A stretch of 64,000 nt of DNA from Phenylobacterium soli (GCF_003254475.1 NZ_QFYQ01000002.1:186001-250000); one strand, 5' to 3'. Shown: positions 41,380 to 50,260, numbered from the stretch's first letter. The notes: generated from the letters alone by a model not told the origin. A program made the numbers and translations.

Positions 41380-43407
41380 CTAGGGCAGGCGGAAGACCTC
41401 CAGGGCGTCGCTCGTCACCGGGCTGTCGAGGAAGCTGCCGCCGGTGCCGACCACCGCCACGTACTGCTTGCCGTCCTTGCCGAGGTAGGTGATCGGCGTC
41501 GCATGGCCGGCCGCCCCGAGCCGCCAGGTCCACAGCTCCTTGCCGGTCCTGGCGTCGAAGGCGCGGAAACGCGCGTCGTCCGTGGCGGCGATGAACACCA
41601 GCCCGCCGGCCGTGGCGATCGAACCGCCGACGTTCGGCCGGCCGGTCTTCTGCAGTCCCGCCGGCAGGTTGTCGCTGACGCCGAGCGGCGTCGTCCAGGC
41701 GATCTTGCCGGTGTTCACGTCGATGGCGGTCAGCGCGCCCCACGGCGGCTGCTGGCAGGGCAGGCGCGTCTGCGGCTGCCAGAACCGGCCGAGCACCGGA
41801 TTGTCGGCGGTCTGCGCCCCGTCCGCGCTCACGGTGTTCTGGGCGATCTGGCCGAAGTCGTTCGAGTTGACGAAGAAGTAGCCGAGCTTGGGATCGAACG
41901 AGCCGCCGCCCCAGTTGGCGCCGCCCTGGTAGCCCGGGAACTGCACGATCGGGTGCGAGATGCCGGTCGGCAGATAGGGCCCGCCGCCCTGCAACTGGTT
42001 GTCGACCACGAGCTTGCGGCAGTAGGCCTCGAGCTCGGGCGTCACCGTGGCCACGTCCGAGAGCTGGAAGCTCTGGCGCGCATAGGGCGGCGTCACCACC
42101 GGGAACGGCTGGGTCGGCCAGGCCGCCTCGTCCGAGCCCTCGGCCGCCGGCACGGGCCGCTCCTCGATCGGATAGATCGGCTTGCCGCTCACCCGGTCGA
42201 ACAGGAAGAACAGGCCCGACTTGGAGACCAGCGCCACCGCCGGCACGGTCTTGCCCTTCACCTTCACGTCGATCAGCGCGGGCGGCGCCTCCAGGTCCTT
42301 GTCCCAGATGTCGTGGTGCACGACCTGGAAGTGCCAGAGGTGCTTGCCGGTGTTGGCGTCCACCGCCACCAGCGCGGTGCCGTAGAGGTTCGCCCCCTTC
42401 CGGTCGCCGCCGTAGCGGTCCCAGGTCGGGGCGCCGAACGGCAGGTAGGCGATGCCGCGCTTGGCGTCGACCGTCATGAAGCCCCAGACGTTGGTCCCCG
42501 AGCGCCCCTTCCAGCTGTCGCCTTCCCAGGTCTCGTGGCCGGGCTCGCCGGGCTGGGCGACGCTGTGGAAGGTCCAGACCAGCTTGCCGGTCCGCACGTC
42601 CCAGGCGCGCACGTCGCCGGCCGCGCCGTGGGCCGGGAACTCCTGGTTCGCCGCGCCGGTGATCACCAGGTTTCGGTAGACGATCGGCGGCGAGGTCATG
42701 CCGTAGCTGGCGTCCAGGTAGCCCTGCATCACCTCCGGCGTCTTGAGGTCGAGCACCCCGTCCTTGCCGAAGCCGGTCACCGGATGGCCGGTTCTGGCGT
42801 CTAGGGCGATCAGGAAGCCGTCGCGCGTGCCGAACAGGATCTCGGCCGGGTGGGACGCATCCCCGGGCCAGTATTCCACGCCCCGCAGCGAGGCCTGGCC
42901 CTGGGTCTTCACCTCATAGGCCCAGACCTCCTTGCCGGTCTCCGGCTCGAGGGCCACCACCCGCTTGTAGGGCGTCGTCACATACATCAGCCCGCCGACC
43001 ACCAGGGGCGTGGCTTCCGACGACGCGGGACGCGGCGGGAAGCGGCGGCGGCCGGCTGGCGCGGCGGCGGGGGCCGGAGCTGGCCCCGCGCCTTCGGCGG
43101 CGCGCTGGGCGATTTCGGCTGCGCTCGGCTGGCTGGCCGCCGCGGCCGGCGTCGCCGGCTTCATGTGATAGATCCAGGCGGGCTTCAGCGCGCCCACGTT
43201 GCCGGCGTTGATCTGGCTGAGCGGCGAGAAGCGCATGCCGCCCGGATCGTGGCCATAGGTCGGCCAGTCGCCGCCCTTGACCGCCGGCGGGGCCGCGCCC
43301 GCCGCAGTGGCCGAGACGCTCCCCATGAGGACGCTCCCCGTAAGGACGCTCCCCGTGAGCGCCATCGCGAAGGTGGCGGCGGCGTTCGCCCGGCCGGCCC
43401 GATCCAT
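41380..43407 (-). CDS. PQQ-dependent dehydrogenase, probable quinate/shikimate dehydrogenase
   Basis: A 675-residue quinoprotein with an eight-blade propeller: DWPTYGHDPGGMRFSPLSQI at the start, blade motifs such as DARTGHPVTGFG, DVRTGKLVWTFH, DVNTGKIAWTTPLG and DARTGKELWTWRLG, and a C-terminal GGxSxL-type end. It most resembles the membrane glucose/quinate dehydrogenase group (QuiA), but the four N-terminal membrane helices of QuiA are absent; a signal peptide leads instead. A Pro/Ala-rich insert sits near residues 86-125. It would oxidise quinate to 3-dehydroquinate in the periplasm. Substrate is inferred from quiC, aroE and aroQ; other sugars or alcohols are possible. PQQ synthesis genes are not in the window. 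Confidence 0.8.
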   Translation of the reverse strand: MDRAGRANAAATFAMALTGSVLTGSVLMGSVSATAAGAAPPAVKGGDWPTYGHDPGGMRFSPLSQINAGNVGALKPAWIYHMKPATPAAAASQPSAAEIAQRAAEGAGPAPAPAAAPAGRRRFPPRPASSEATPLVVGGLMYVTTPYKRVVALEPETGKEVWAYEVKTQGQASLRGVEYWPGDASHPAEILFGTRDGFLIALDARTGHPVTGFGKDGVLDLKTPEVMQGYLDASYGMTSPPIVYRNLVITGAANQEFPAHGAAGDVRAWDVRTGKLVWTFHSVAQPGEPGHETWEGDSWKGRSGTNVWGFMTVDAKRGIAYLPFGAPTWDRYGGDRKGANLYGTALVAVDANTGKHLWHFQVVHHDIWDKDLEAPPALIDVKVKGKTVPAVALVSKSGLFFLFDRVSGKPIYPIEERPVPAAEGSDEAAWPTQPFPVVTPPYARQSFQLSDVATVTPELEAYCRKLVVDNQLQGGGPYLPTGISHPIVQFPGYQGGANWGGGSFDPKLGYFFVNSNDFGQIAQNTVSADGAQTADNPVLGRFWQPQTRLPCQQPPWGALTAIDVNTGKIAWTTPLGVSDNLPAGLQKTGRPNVGGSIATAGGLVFIAATDDARFRAFDARTGKELWTWRLGAAGHATPITYLGKDGKQYVAVVGTGGSFLDSPVTSDALEVFRLP
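43315..43359 (-). repeat. 15-bp tandem repeat in the PQQ dehydrogenase signal peptide
   Basis: Three tandem 15-base units based on GACGCTCCCCGTGAG encode the repeat LTGSV/LTGSV/LMGSV in the hydrophobic core of the signal peptide. Being a multiple of three, copy-number change would lengthen or shorten the signal core without a frameshift. Confidence 0.75.
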
Positions 43408-43458
43408 GTGCGTCTTCCCTGCCCCGGCGCCCTTCTCCCGGGCGCGTTCGGCGTCAAC

Positions 43459-43476
43459 GTACGAACTAGTGCGTAC
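43459..43476. promoter_or_regulatory. Motif A operator-like palindrome, PQQ dehydrogenase/aroQ gap, site 1
   Basis: GTACGAACTAGTGCGTAC is an 18-base inverted repeat with one mismatched pair. It lies 51 bases before the PQQ dehydrogenase start. Confidence 0.6.
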
Positions 43477-43512
43477 CTGTCAACGCGGCGACGGTTCGTT
43501 CATGCAAATATT

Positions 43513-43530
43513 GTACGGACTAGTGTGTTC
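43513..43530. promoter_or_regulatory. Motif A operator-like site, PQQ dehydrogenase/aroQ gap, site 2
   Basis: GTACGGACTAGTGTGTTC aligns base for base with site 1 (54 bases apart, about five helical turns). It ends 97 bases before the aroQ start. Confidence 0.55.
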
Positions 43531-43627
43531 ACTTCCACGCGCGGCTCGGCTATCGGTAGCGGAACACCCTGGCCCGGCTCACCGCTGGCCGGCCGGCGGA
43601 CACAAGGACAGCGGGAGGAAAGGCGGA

Positions 43628-44083
43628 ATGGCGAACGCTGTCTACCTGCTGAACGGCCCCAACCTGAACCTTCTGGGCCAGCGCGAGCCGCACATCTACG
43701 GCTCGACCACCCTCGCCGACGTGGAGGCCATGTCGCGCGCCGTCGCCGACCGCCATGGCTTCGACCTCGTCTTCCGCCAGACCAACCGCGAATACGAGAT
43801 GGTCGACTGGATCCAGGAGGCGCGAACGTCCGCGGGCCTGGTGATCAACCCGGCCGGCTTCACCTATCACGCGGTCCCGGTGCTCGATGCGCTCAAGATG
43901 TGCGAGTGTCCGATCGTCGAGGTGCACATCTCCAACATCCACAAGCGCGCCGAGACCGAGGCCTCCTGGCGAGCCGACAGCATCATGAGCGCCGCCGCCA
44001 GCGGAGTCATCGCCGGCCTCGGCGTGCACGGCTACGTGCTGGCGCTCGAGCACCTGGCCCACCTCATCGCGGCGAAGAACTAG
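43628..44083 (+). CDS. aroQ: 3-dehydroquinate dehydratase, type II
   Basis: A 151-residue type II dehydroquinase: LLNGPNLNLLGQREPHIYGS with the catalytic Tyr, NPAGFTYHAVPVLDAL, and VEVHISNIHKRAE with the substrate-binding His. It converts 3-dehydroquinate to 3-dehydroshikimate, the substrate of quiC. ATG at 43628 follows GGGAGGAAAGGCGG. It is joined directly to the MFS gene (stop 44083, start 44084) and is divergent from the PQQ dehydrogenase with two motif A sites between them, which points to a catabolic role. Confidence 0.93.
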   Translation: MANAVYLLNGPNLNLLGQREPHIYGSTTLADVEAMSRAVADRHGFDLVFRQTNREYEMVDWIQEARTSAGLVINPAGFTYHAVPVLDALKMCECPIVEVHISNIHKRAETEASWRADSIMSAAASGVIAGLGVHGYVLALEHLAHLIAAKN

Positions 44084-45412
44084 ATGACCGCCCCGTCCGA
44101 TTCCGTCAGCGCGCCGAACGTCTCGGCGCGCCGCGCCGCCCGCCCGACCCGGGTGCGCTTCCTGATCCTGGCCCTGCTCACCGCCGGCACCATGATCAAC
44201 TATCTGGACCGCACCGTGGTCAGCGTCGCCGCGCCGTTCATGTCCAAGGACCTCGGCCTCAGCGCCGCGGTCATGGGGCTGGTGTTCTCCGCCTTCTCCT
44301 GGACCTACGCCGCCGCCCAGATCCCGGGCGGCCTGTTCCTCGATCGGGTCGGGGCGCGCGTCACCTACTTCCTGTCGGTGACCGTCTGGTCGACCTTCAC
44401 CCTGCTGCAGGGCTTCGCGACCGGCCTCGGCTCCCTGGTTGGCCTGCGCCTGGGCCTCGGGATCGCCGAGGCGCCCTGCTTCCCGACCAACAGCCGCATC
44501 CTCTCCATCTGGTTCCCCCAGGCCGAGCGGGCGCGCGCCACCAGCGTCTACTCCGTCGGCCAGTATTTCGGCCTCGCCTTCCTCAGCCCGGTGCTGTTCG
44601 CCATCGTCGCGGCCATGGGCTGGCGCGCCCTCTTCTGGATCGTCGGCGCGCTCGGCGTCGCCTTCGGCGCCCTGTGGCTCGCCGCCTATCGCGAGCCCGA
44701 CACCTCCCGGCGGGTCAACGCCGCCGAGCTCGCCCACATCGAGGCTGGCGGCGGCCTCGGCCAGCCGACCCAGCGCACGCCCTTCCAGTGGCGCCACATC
44801 CGCTTCCTGTTCAGCCAGCGCCAGATCGTCGGCGCCTCGATCGGCCAGTTCGCCGGCAACTCGACGATGGTCTTCTTCCTGACCTGGTTCCCCACCTACC
44901 TCGCCACCGAGCGGCACATGGCCTGGCTGAAGGTCGGCTTCTACGCCGTGCTGCCGTTCATCGCCGCCTCGGCCGGCGTCATCGCCGGCGGCCAGGTGTC
45001 CGACTGGCTCCTGCGCCGCACCGGCAATGCGACCCTGGCCCGCAAGCTGCCGATCATCGCCGGCCTTCTGCTCGCCTCCTGCATCGTCGCGGCCAACTTC
45101 CTGGACGACAACCGGCTGGTCATCGCCGTCCTCTCCGTGGCCTTCTTCGGCCAGGGCATGGTCAACCTCGGCTGGACACTCATCACCGACGTCGCCCCCA
45201 AGGCGCTGATCGGCCTGACCGGCGGGGTGTTCAACCTCTGCGCCAACCTGGCGGGCATCGTCACCCCGCTCGTGGTCGGCTTCATCGTCGCCGCCACCGG
45301 CTCCTTCTTCTACGCGCTGGGCTTCATCGCGGTCGTCGCCTTGATCGGCGCGTTTTCGTACATCTTCATCCTCGGCCCGGTCCGTCGCGTGGAAATGGAC
45401 GAGCCCGTCTAG
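44084..45412 (+). CDS. MFS transporter, ACS type, possible quinate/shikimate carrier
   Basis: A 442-residue, 12-helix protein. NYLDRTVVSVAAPFMSKDLG in helix 1 and LGLGIAEAPCFPTNSRILS are characteristic of hexuronate/galactonate-type ACS carriers. It starts immediately after the aroQ stop, so it is in the same transcript and may import quinate, shikimate or dehydroquinate made in the periplasm. Substrate is inferred only from position. Confidence 0.85.
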   Translation: MTAPSDSVSAPNVSARRAARPTRVRFLILALLTAGTMINYLDRTVVSVAAPFMSKDLGLSAAVMGLVFSAFSWTYAAAQIPGGLFLDRVGARVTYFLSVTVWSTFTLLQGFATGLGSLVGLRLGLGIAEAPCFPTNSRILSIWFPQAERARATSVYSVGQYFGLAFLSPVLFAIVAAMGWRALFWIVGALGVAFGALWLAAYREPDTSRRVNAAELAHIEAGGGLGQPTQRTPFQWRHIRFLFSQRQIVGASIGQFAGNSTMVFFLTWFPTYLATERHMAWLKVGFYAVLPFIAASAGVIAGGQVSDWLLRRTGNATLARKLPIIAGLLLASCIVAANFLDDNRLVIAVLSVAFFGQGMVNLGWTLITDVAPKALIGLTGGVFNLCANLAGIVTPLVVGFIVAATGSFFYALGFIAVVALIGAFSYIFILGPVRRVEMDEPV

Positions 45413-45424
45413 CAGTGGTGTCCG

Positions 45425-45446
45425 GCGCGCCTTAACCTAGGCGCGT
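45425..45446. other. Hairpin between MFS and TetR genes
   Basis: GCGCGCCT and AGGCGCGT pair over 7-8 bases around a 6-base loop. There is no T tract, so it may only slow transcription into the TetR gene. Confidence 0.35.
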
Positions 45447-45479
45447 CGGGAACGGGACCTATCTCGACTGAAGGACGAC

Positions 45480-46217
45480 TTGGGGGCGGATCGCGTGGCG
45501 CGGGAAAGCACGAAGACCAAGGTGAAGGACGAAGCCTCCGGCCTGGCTGCCAAGAGCCAGTCTGAAAAAGCGCGCCCGGAAAAGGCGCGTAAGGAAAAGA
45601 CGCGCACCAACGATCCGGACCGCACCAAGGCCAACATCCTAGAGGTCGCCACCCACGAGTTTTCGGAGAAGGGCCTGTCCGGCGCGCGCATCGACGAGAT
45701 CGCCGAGCGCACCCGCACCTCGAAGCGGATGATCTACTACTACTTCGAGAGCAAGGAGGGGCTCTACCGGGCGGTCCTGGAGGACAGCTACCGGCGGATC
45801 CGCTCGATCGAGGCGACCTTCGACCTCGAGCACAAGCCGCCGCTGGAGGCCCTGGCGCAGCACGTGCGCTTCACCTTCGACTACCAGCTCAAAAACACCG
45901 ACTTCATCCGCCTGGTGATGGTCGAGAACATCCACAAGGGCGAGCACATCGCCCAGCTCTCCAAGACCCAGCAGGAGAGCATGGCCGCCATCGACACCCT
46001 GCGCTCCATCGTCGAGCGCGGGATCAAGGAGGGGGTCATGCGCAAGGACCTGAACCCCATCGACCTTCACATGTCGATCAGCGCCCTGTGCTTCTTCAAC
46101 GTCGCCAACCGGCACACCTTCTCGACCATCTTCAAGGTCGACATGACCTCGCCGGCCGCCACCGCCGCGCGCCGCGAGTCGGTCGCCGACATGATCCTGC
46201 GCTTCGTCGCGCCCTAG
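45480..46217 (+). CDS. TetR family transcriptional regulator, paralog 2
   Basis: A 245-residue TetR protein with the same domains as the one at 30399 plus a 35-residue Lys-rich N-terminal extension. The recognition region ERTRTSKRMIYYYFESKEGL differs from paralog 1 at only a few positions, and the DLHMSISALCFFNVANRHTF block is identical. The start is TTG at 45480 after AAGGA, or GTG at 45495. It probably controls the quinate and lig genes through the motif A sites; inference. Its stop overlaps the XRE gene's stop in a CTAG. Confidence 0.9.
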   Translation: MGADRVARESTKTKVKDEASGLAAKSQSEKARPEKARKEKTRTNDPDRTKANILEVATHEFSEKGLSGARIDEIAERTRTSKRMIYYYFESKEGLYRAVLEDSYRRIRSIEATFDLEHKPPLEALAQHVRFTFDYQLKNTDFIRLVMVENIHKGEHIAQLSKTQQESMAAIDTLRSIVERGIKEGVMRKDLNPIDLHMSISALCFFNVANRHTFSTIFKVDMTSPAATAARRESVADMILRFVAP

Positions 46218-46534
46218 GCCGCGGGCTGGACCCCGGGCTGGACCCCGGGCTGGACCTCCGCCGCCCGCTCGGCCTCTTCGAGCTTGCGCGACACCGCCTC
46301 GAAGAGCTGCACCGGGGCCACGCCGATCGAGCGCGCGATCCGGTAGAACTCCAGGGTGTCGACCCGCCGCTGGCCGTTTTCGATGCGCGCGACGTGCGAA
46401 TGGCTCTTGCCAAGTCGCTCGGCGAGTCCACGCTGGGTGACGCCGGCGCGCAGGCGCGCCTCCAGCAGCGCCTCGCGCAGGAGCTGGTACTCGTGACTGA
46501 ACACCGGATTGGGCCGCCGCCAGTTGTTGGACAC
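46214..46534 (-). CDS. XRE family helix-turn-helix regulator
   Basis: A 106-residue protein with one Cro/C1-type HTH: EARLRAGVTQRGLAERLGKS followed by HSHVARIENGQRRVD. The C-terminal tail is a (VQPG) repeat, encoded by a 12-bp tandem repeat. It is divergent from ligC, with the A2-type site at 46578 in the gap, so it may act on the lig promoter. Its stop overlaps that of the TetR gene. Confidence 0.88.
   Translation of the reverse strand: MSNNWRRPNPVFSHEYQLLREALLEARLRAGVTQRGLAERLGKSHSHVARIENGQRRVDTLEFYRIARSIGVAPVQLFEAVSRKLEEAERAAEVQPGVQPGVQPAA
46223..46258 (-). repeat. 12-bp tandem repeat, XRE C-terminus
   Basis: Three units of GGGCTGGACCCC (last unit with one change) encode the repeated VQPG tail of the XRE protein. 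Confidence 0.75.
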
Positions 46535-46577
46535 GTCGCCTCCCGCGCGTTTGGTGCTTGTGGTCCCGTGCTAAAAC

Positions 46578-46595
46578 GGACTATCCAGTTTGTCC
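46578..46595. promoter_or_regulatory. Motif A2-like inverted repeat before ligC
   Basis: GGACTATCCAGTTTGTCC, with matching GGAC/GTCC ends and the ACTATC core of the A2 group. It ends 52 bases before the ligC start and 43 bases before the XRE start. Confidence 0.5.
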
Positions 46596-46647
46596 ATTTT
46601 GAATCCAGGCGCCGTGACGCTTTGGCGCCGATCAGGGAGGAACGTCC

Positions 46648-47589
46648 GTGAAAGTGGTCATGGCCGGGCAAGGCGCCTTTGGAATCAAGCACCTGGAAGC
46701 CATGGCCAACATTCCGGGGATCGAGGTGGTCAGCCTCGCCGGCGGCAGCGAGGACAGCACCCGCGCCGTCGCCGAGCGCTTCAAGATCCCCCACTGGACG
46801 CTCGATCTGAAGGAGGCCCTGGCCCAGCCCGGCGTCGAGGCGGCGATCCTCGCCACCCCCACCCAGATGCACGCCGCCCAGGCGATCCAGTGCCTGGAAG
46901 CCGGCAAGCATGTGCAGGTCGAGATCCCGATGGCCGACAACCTGGCCGACGCCGAGCGCCTGGCCGAGGTCGCCAGGAAGAGCGGCCTCGTCGCCATGGC
47001 CGGGCACACCCGCCGCTTCAATCCGTCCCACCAGTGGATCCACAAGCGCATCGCGTCCGGCGAGCTGAAGCTCCAGCAGATGGACGTCCAGACCTACTTC
47101 TTCCGGCGCAAGAACCTCAACGCGCTCGGCCAGCCGCGCTCGTGGACCGACCACCTGCTCTGGCACCACGCCGCCCACACCGTCGACCTGTTCTCCTACC
47201 AGACCGGCCAGGAGATCTCGGTCGCCCGCGGCGTCCAGGGCCCGACGCATCCCGAGCTCGGCATCGCCATGGACATGTCGATCCAGATGAAGGTCCCGAT
47301 GGGCGCCATCTGCACCCTCAGCCTGTCGTTCAACAACGACGGGCCGCTCGGCACCTTCTTCCGCTACATCTGCGACAACGGCACCTACATCGCCCGCTAC
47401 GACGACCTCGTCGACGGCAAGGAGAACCCCATCGACGTCTCCAAGGTGGACGTGTCGATGAACGGCATCGAGCTGCAGGACCGTGAGTTCTTCGCCGCCA
47501 TCCGCGAGGGCCGCGAGCCCAACGGCGCGGTGGCCCAGGTGCTGCCCGCCTACCGCACCCTCGACGTCATCGAGAAGAGCCTCCTCTAG
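46648..47589 (+). CDS. ligC: 4-carboxy-2-hydroxymuconate-6-semialdehyde dehydrogenase
   Basis: A 313-residue GFO/IDH/MocA-type dehydrogenase, matching LigC length. The dinucleotide motif GQGAFG is at residues 7-12, and QVEIPMADNLADAERL and MAGHTRRFNPSHQW are family-specific. It oxidises the ring-opened product of LigAB to 2-pyrone-4,6-dicarboxylate with NAD(P). It is first in a compact nine-gene operon through 54713. Confidence 0.93.
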   Translation: MKVVMAGQGAFGIKHLEAMANIPGIEVVSLAGGSEDSTRAVAERFKIPHWTLDLKEALAQPGVEAAILATPTQMHAAQAIQCLEAGKHVQVEIPMADNLADAERLAEVARKSGLVAMAGHTRRFNPSHQWIHKRIASGELKLQQMDVQTYFFRRKNLNALGQPRSWTDHLLWHHAAHTVDLFSYQTGQEISVARGVQGPTHPELGIAMDMSIQMKVPMGAICTLSLSFNNDGPLGTFFRYICDNGTYIARYDDLVDGKENPIDVSKVDVSMNGIELQDREFFAAIREGREPNGAVAQVLPAYRTLDVIEKSLL

Positions 47590-47613
47590 GCGCCCGTTGA
47601 AGGAAGTGACCGC

Positions 47614-48303
47614 ATGAGTCTCGTCGTCCGCAACATCCCGCGCGCCGAGCCGGGCGTGGTCGAGGTCCTCGCCGGCTACGGCGTGGCCACCGTCCACGAG
47701 GCCCAGGGCCGCAAGGGGCTGCTGGCCTCCTACATGCGCCCGATCTACCGGCCCTGCGCCATCGCCGGCTCGGCGGTGACCTGCGAGGTCGCGCCCGGCG
47801 ACAACTGGATGATCCACGTCGCCGTCGAGCAATGCCGCCAGGGCGACATCCTGGTGGTCGCCCCGACCAGCCCCTGCGAGGACGGCTACTTCGGCGACCT
47901 CCTGGCCACCTCGCTCAAGGCGCGCGGCGTCCGCGGCCTGGTCATCGACGCCGGCGTCCGCGACGTGGTGGTGCTGAGCGAGATGGGCTTCCCCGTCTGG
48001 TCCAAGGCCATCTACGCCCAGGGCACGGTCAAGGAGACCCTCGGCAACGTGAACCTGCCGCTGGTCTGCGCCGGCGCCCTGATCAACCCCGGCGACGTCG
48101 TCGTCGCCGACGACGACGGGGTCTGCGTGGTCCGCCGCCAGGAGGCCGCCGCCGTCGCCGAGAAGGCGAAGCAGCGCGAGGCCAACGAGGTCGACAAGCG
48201 CGCCCGTCTGGCCGCCGGCGAGCTCGGCCTCGACATCTACAAGATGCGCGAGCGCCTGGCCGAGAAGGGCCTGAAGTGGGTCGACGAGGCCCCCGCCGAA
48301 TGA
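47614..48303 (+). CDS. ligK: 4-hydroxy-4-methyl-2-oxoglutarate/4-carboxy-4-hydroxy-2-oxoadipate aldolase
   Basis: A 229-residue RraA-like class II aldolase. [20 protein letters not shown] carries the metal and substrate Asp/Arg residues, and the N-terminal [12 protein letters not shown] segment is typical of LigK/HMG aldolases. It makes pyruvate and oxaloacetate in the last step of the pathway. It starts 24 bases after ligC and its end overlaps the ligU start by 4 bases (ATGA). Confidence 0.93.
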   Translation: MSLVVRNIPRAEPGVVEVLAGYGVATVHEAQGRKGLLASYMRPIYRPCAIAGSAVTCEVAPGDNWMIHVAVEQCRQGDILVVAPTSPCEDGYFGDLLATSLKARGVRGLVIDAGVRDVVVLSEMGFPVWSKAIYAQGTVKETLGNVNLPLVCAGALINPGDVVVADDDGVCVVRRQEAAAVAEKAKQREANEVDKRARLAAGELGLDIYKMRERLAEKGLKWVDEAPAE

Positions 48304-49394
48304 CCCAGACGGCGATCCCTTGCACTGTCATGCGCGGCGGCACGTCCAAGGGCCTGTACTTCAGGCTCCAGGACCTGCCGGCGGACACCGCCCTGCGGGA
48401 TGCGGTGCTGCTCGCCGCCATGGGATCGCCCGACCCGCGCCAGATCGACGGCATGGGCGGGGCCCATCCGCTGACCAGCAAGATCGCCGTCGTCGGCCCC
48501 TCCACCCATCCTGACGCCGACGTCGACTACCTCTTCCTCCAGGCCGTGGTGGACGAGGCGCGCATCGACGCCGGCCAGAACTGCGGCAACCTCCTGGCAG
48601 GCGTCGGCCCCTTCGCCATCGAGGAGGGGCTCGTTCCGGCGCAGGACGGGACCACTGTCGTGCGCATCAACATGCTCAACACCCAAAGCCTGGCCTCGGC
48701 CCTGGTCGAGACGCCCGGCGGCAGGGTGCGCTACGACGGCGCCGCGCGCATCGACGGCGTGCCGGGGACGGCCGCGCCGATCCCGATCGACTTCCTCGAC
48801 GTGGCCGGCTCGAGCTGCGGCGCCCTGCTGCCCACCGGAAACGCCCGCGACGTGGTCCAGGGGATCGAACTCACCGCCATCGACAACGGCATGCCCGTCG
48901 TCGTCATGCGCGCCGCCGACTTCGGCAAGACCGGCTACGAGAGCCCCGAGGCCCTGGAGGCCGACGCCGAGCTGAAGGCCCGCATCGAGGCCATCCGCCT
49001 CGAGATCGGCCCGCGCATGAACCTCGGCGACGTGGCGAAGAAGACCGTGCCCAAGATGTGCCTCGTCGCCCCGCCCCAGCACGGCGGCGCCATCTGCACC
49101 CGCAACTTCATCCCGCATCGCGTCCACGAGGCCATCGGGGTGTTCGGCGCGGTCAGCGTCGCCACCGCCTGCGTGACGCCCGGCTCGGTCGCCGCCGAGG
49201 TCGCCGGCATCGCCGACGTGCAGGCCGTGAAGGAGCTCGAGGTCGAGCATCCCACCGGCTTCTTCACCGTCGCCATGGAGGTCAGCCTCGACGGCGGCCA
49301 GGTGAAGGTCGATCGCGCCGCCCTGCTTCGCACCGCCCGCCGCCTGATGCGCGGCGAGGTCTATGTCCCCGCCAGCATCTGGGGCGGCAAGTGA
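48300..49394 (+). CDS. ligU: 4-oxalomesaconate tautomerase
   Basis: A 364-residue PrpF-family isomerase. [14 protein letters not shown] near the start and [17 protein letters not shown] in the centre fit LigU/GalD. It interconverts the allylic isomers of 4-oxalomesaconate. ATG at 48300 overlaps the ligK stop, and its own stop overlaps the next gene's GTG. Confidence 0.92.
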   Translation: MTQTAIPCTVMRGGTSKGLYFRLQDLPADTALRDAVLLAAMGSPDPRQIDGMGGAHPLTSKIAVVGPSTHPDADVDYLFLQAVVDEARIDAGQNCGNLLAGVGPFAIEEGLVPAQDGTTVVRINMLNTQSLASALVETPGGRVRYDGAARIDGVPGTAAPIPIDFLDVAGSSCGALLPTGNARDVVQGIELTAIDNGMPVVVMRAADFGKTGYESPEALEADAELKARIEAIRLEIGPRMNLGDVAKKTVPKMCLVAPPQHGGAICTRNFIPHRVHEAIGVFGAVSVATACVTPGSVAAEVAGIADVQAVKELEVEHPTGFFTVAMEVSLDGGQVKVDRAALLRTARRLMRGEVYVPASIWGGK

Positions 49395-50260
49395 CCCGCC
49401 GGATCGCCCTCATCGGCTTCGGCGAGGTCGGCCAGATCCTCGCCCAGGACCTCGCCGGCAAGGCCGACCTCTCGGCCTGGGACATCCTCTTCGCCGACCC
49501 CGCGAGCCGGCCTGCCGCCGCCGCCCGGGCCGCCGGCCTCGTCCTCCCGGCCAGCGCCGCCGACGCCGTCCGCGGCGCCTGGCTGGTGATCAGCGCCGTC
49601 ACCGCCGAGAATGACCTCCAGGCGGCCCGCAGCGCCGCCGAAGGGATCGCGCCCGGCGCCTTCTACCTCGACCTCAACTCCTGTTCGCCGGGCCAGAAGC
49701 TGGCCTCCGCCGAGGCCGTCGAGGCAGCCGGCGGGCGCTATGTGGAAGCGGCGGTGATGAGCCCCTTCCCGCCCCGGCGCACCGCCTCGCCCATGCTGCT
49801 CGGCGGGCCGCACGCCGCTGCCTTCCTGGCCGAGGCGCAGGACCTGGGATTCACCGGCGCCCGCGCCTATTCCGAGACCGTCGGCCGGGCGGCGGCGACC
49901 AAGCTCTGCCGCAGCGTGATGATCAAGGGAATCGAGGCCCTGCTCACCGAATCCATGCTCGCCGCCCGCCGCTACGGGGTCGAGCAGGAGGTGCTTGCCT
50001 CCCTCTCCGACCTCCTGCCGCTGCCCGACTGGAACGCCACGGCCGGGTACATGATCTCCCGCTCCCTGGAGCACGGCGTGCGCCGCGCCGAGGAGATGCG
50101 CGAGGCCGCCCGCACCGTCGCCGAAGCCGGCGTCGAACCGCTCATGAGCCTGGCCATCGCCGGGCGCCAGGACTGGGCCGCCGGCTTCAAGGCCGCCCTC
50201 TCCGACGACCTGCCCGCCATGCTCGACGCCATCAACCAGCAAGCCGACACCGCCCAATGA
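49391..50260 (+). CDS. NAD(P)-binding dehydrogenase with DUF1932 domain
   Basis: A 289-residue protein with an N-terminal Rossmann domain like 6-phosphogluconate or 3-hydroxyisobutyrate dehydrogenases (IALIGFGEVGQILA) and a C-terminal helical DUF1932 domain (AAATKLCRSVMIKGIEALLTE in pieces). GTG at 49391 overlaps the ligU stop, and its end overlaps the ligJ start, so it is firmly in the lig operon. No step of the known protocatechuate 4,5-pathway needs it. It may reduce a side product or a keto acid; unknown. Confidence 0.85.
   Translation: MTRRIALIGFGEVGQILAQDLAGKADLSAWDILFADPASRPAAAARAAGLVLPASAADAVRGAWLVISAVTAENDLQAARSAAEGIAPGAFYLDLNSCSPGQKLASAEAVEAAGGRYVEAAVMSPFPPRRTASPMLLGGPHAAAFLAEAQDLGFTGARAYSETVGRAAATKLCRSVMIKGIEALLTESMLAARRYGVEQEVLASLSDLLPLPDWNATAGYMISRSLEHGVRRAEEMREAARTVAEAGVEPLMSLAIAGRQDWAAGFKAALSDDLPAMLDAINQQADTAQ

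Noticed and set aside
43315..43359. CRISPR-like repeat array
   Set aside because: The units are contiguous 15-base tandem copies without spacers and lie within the signal peptide of a coding gene.
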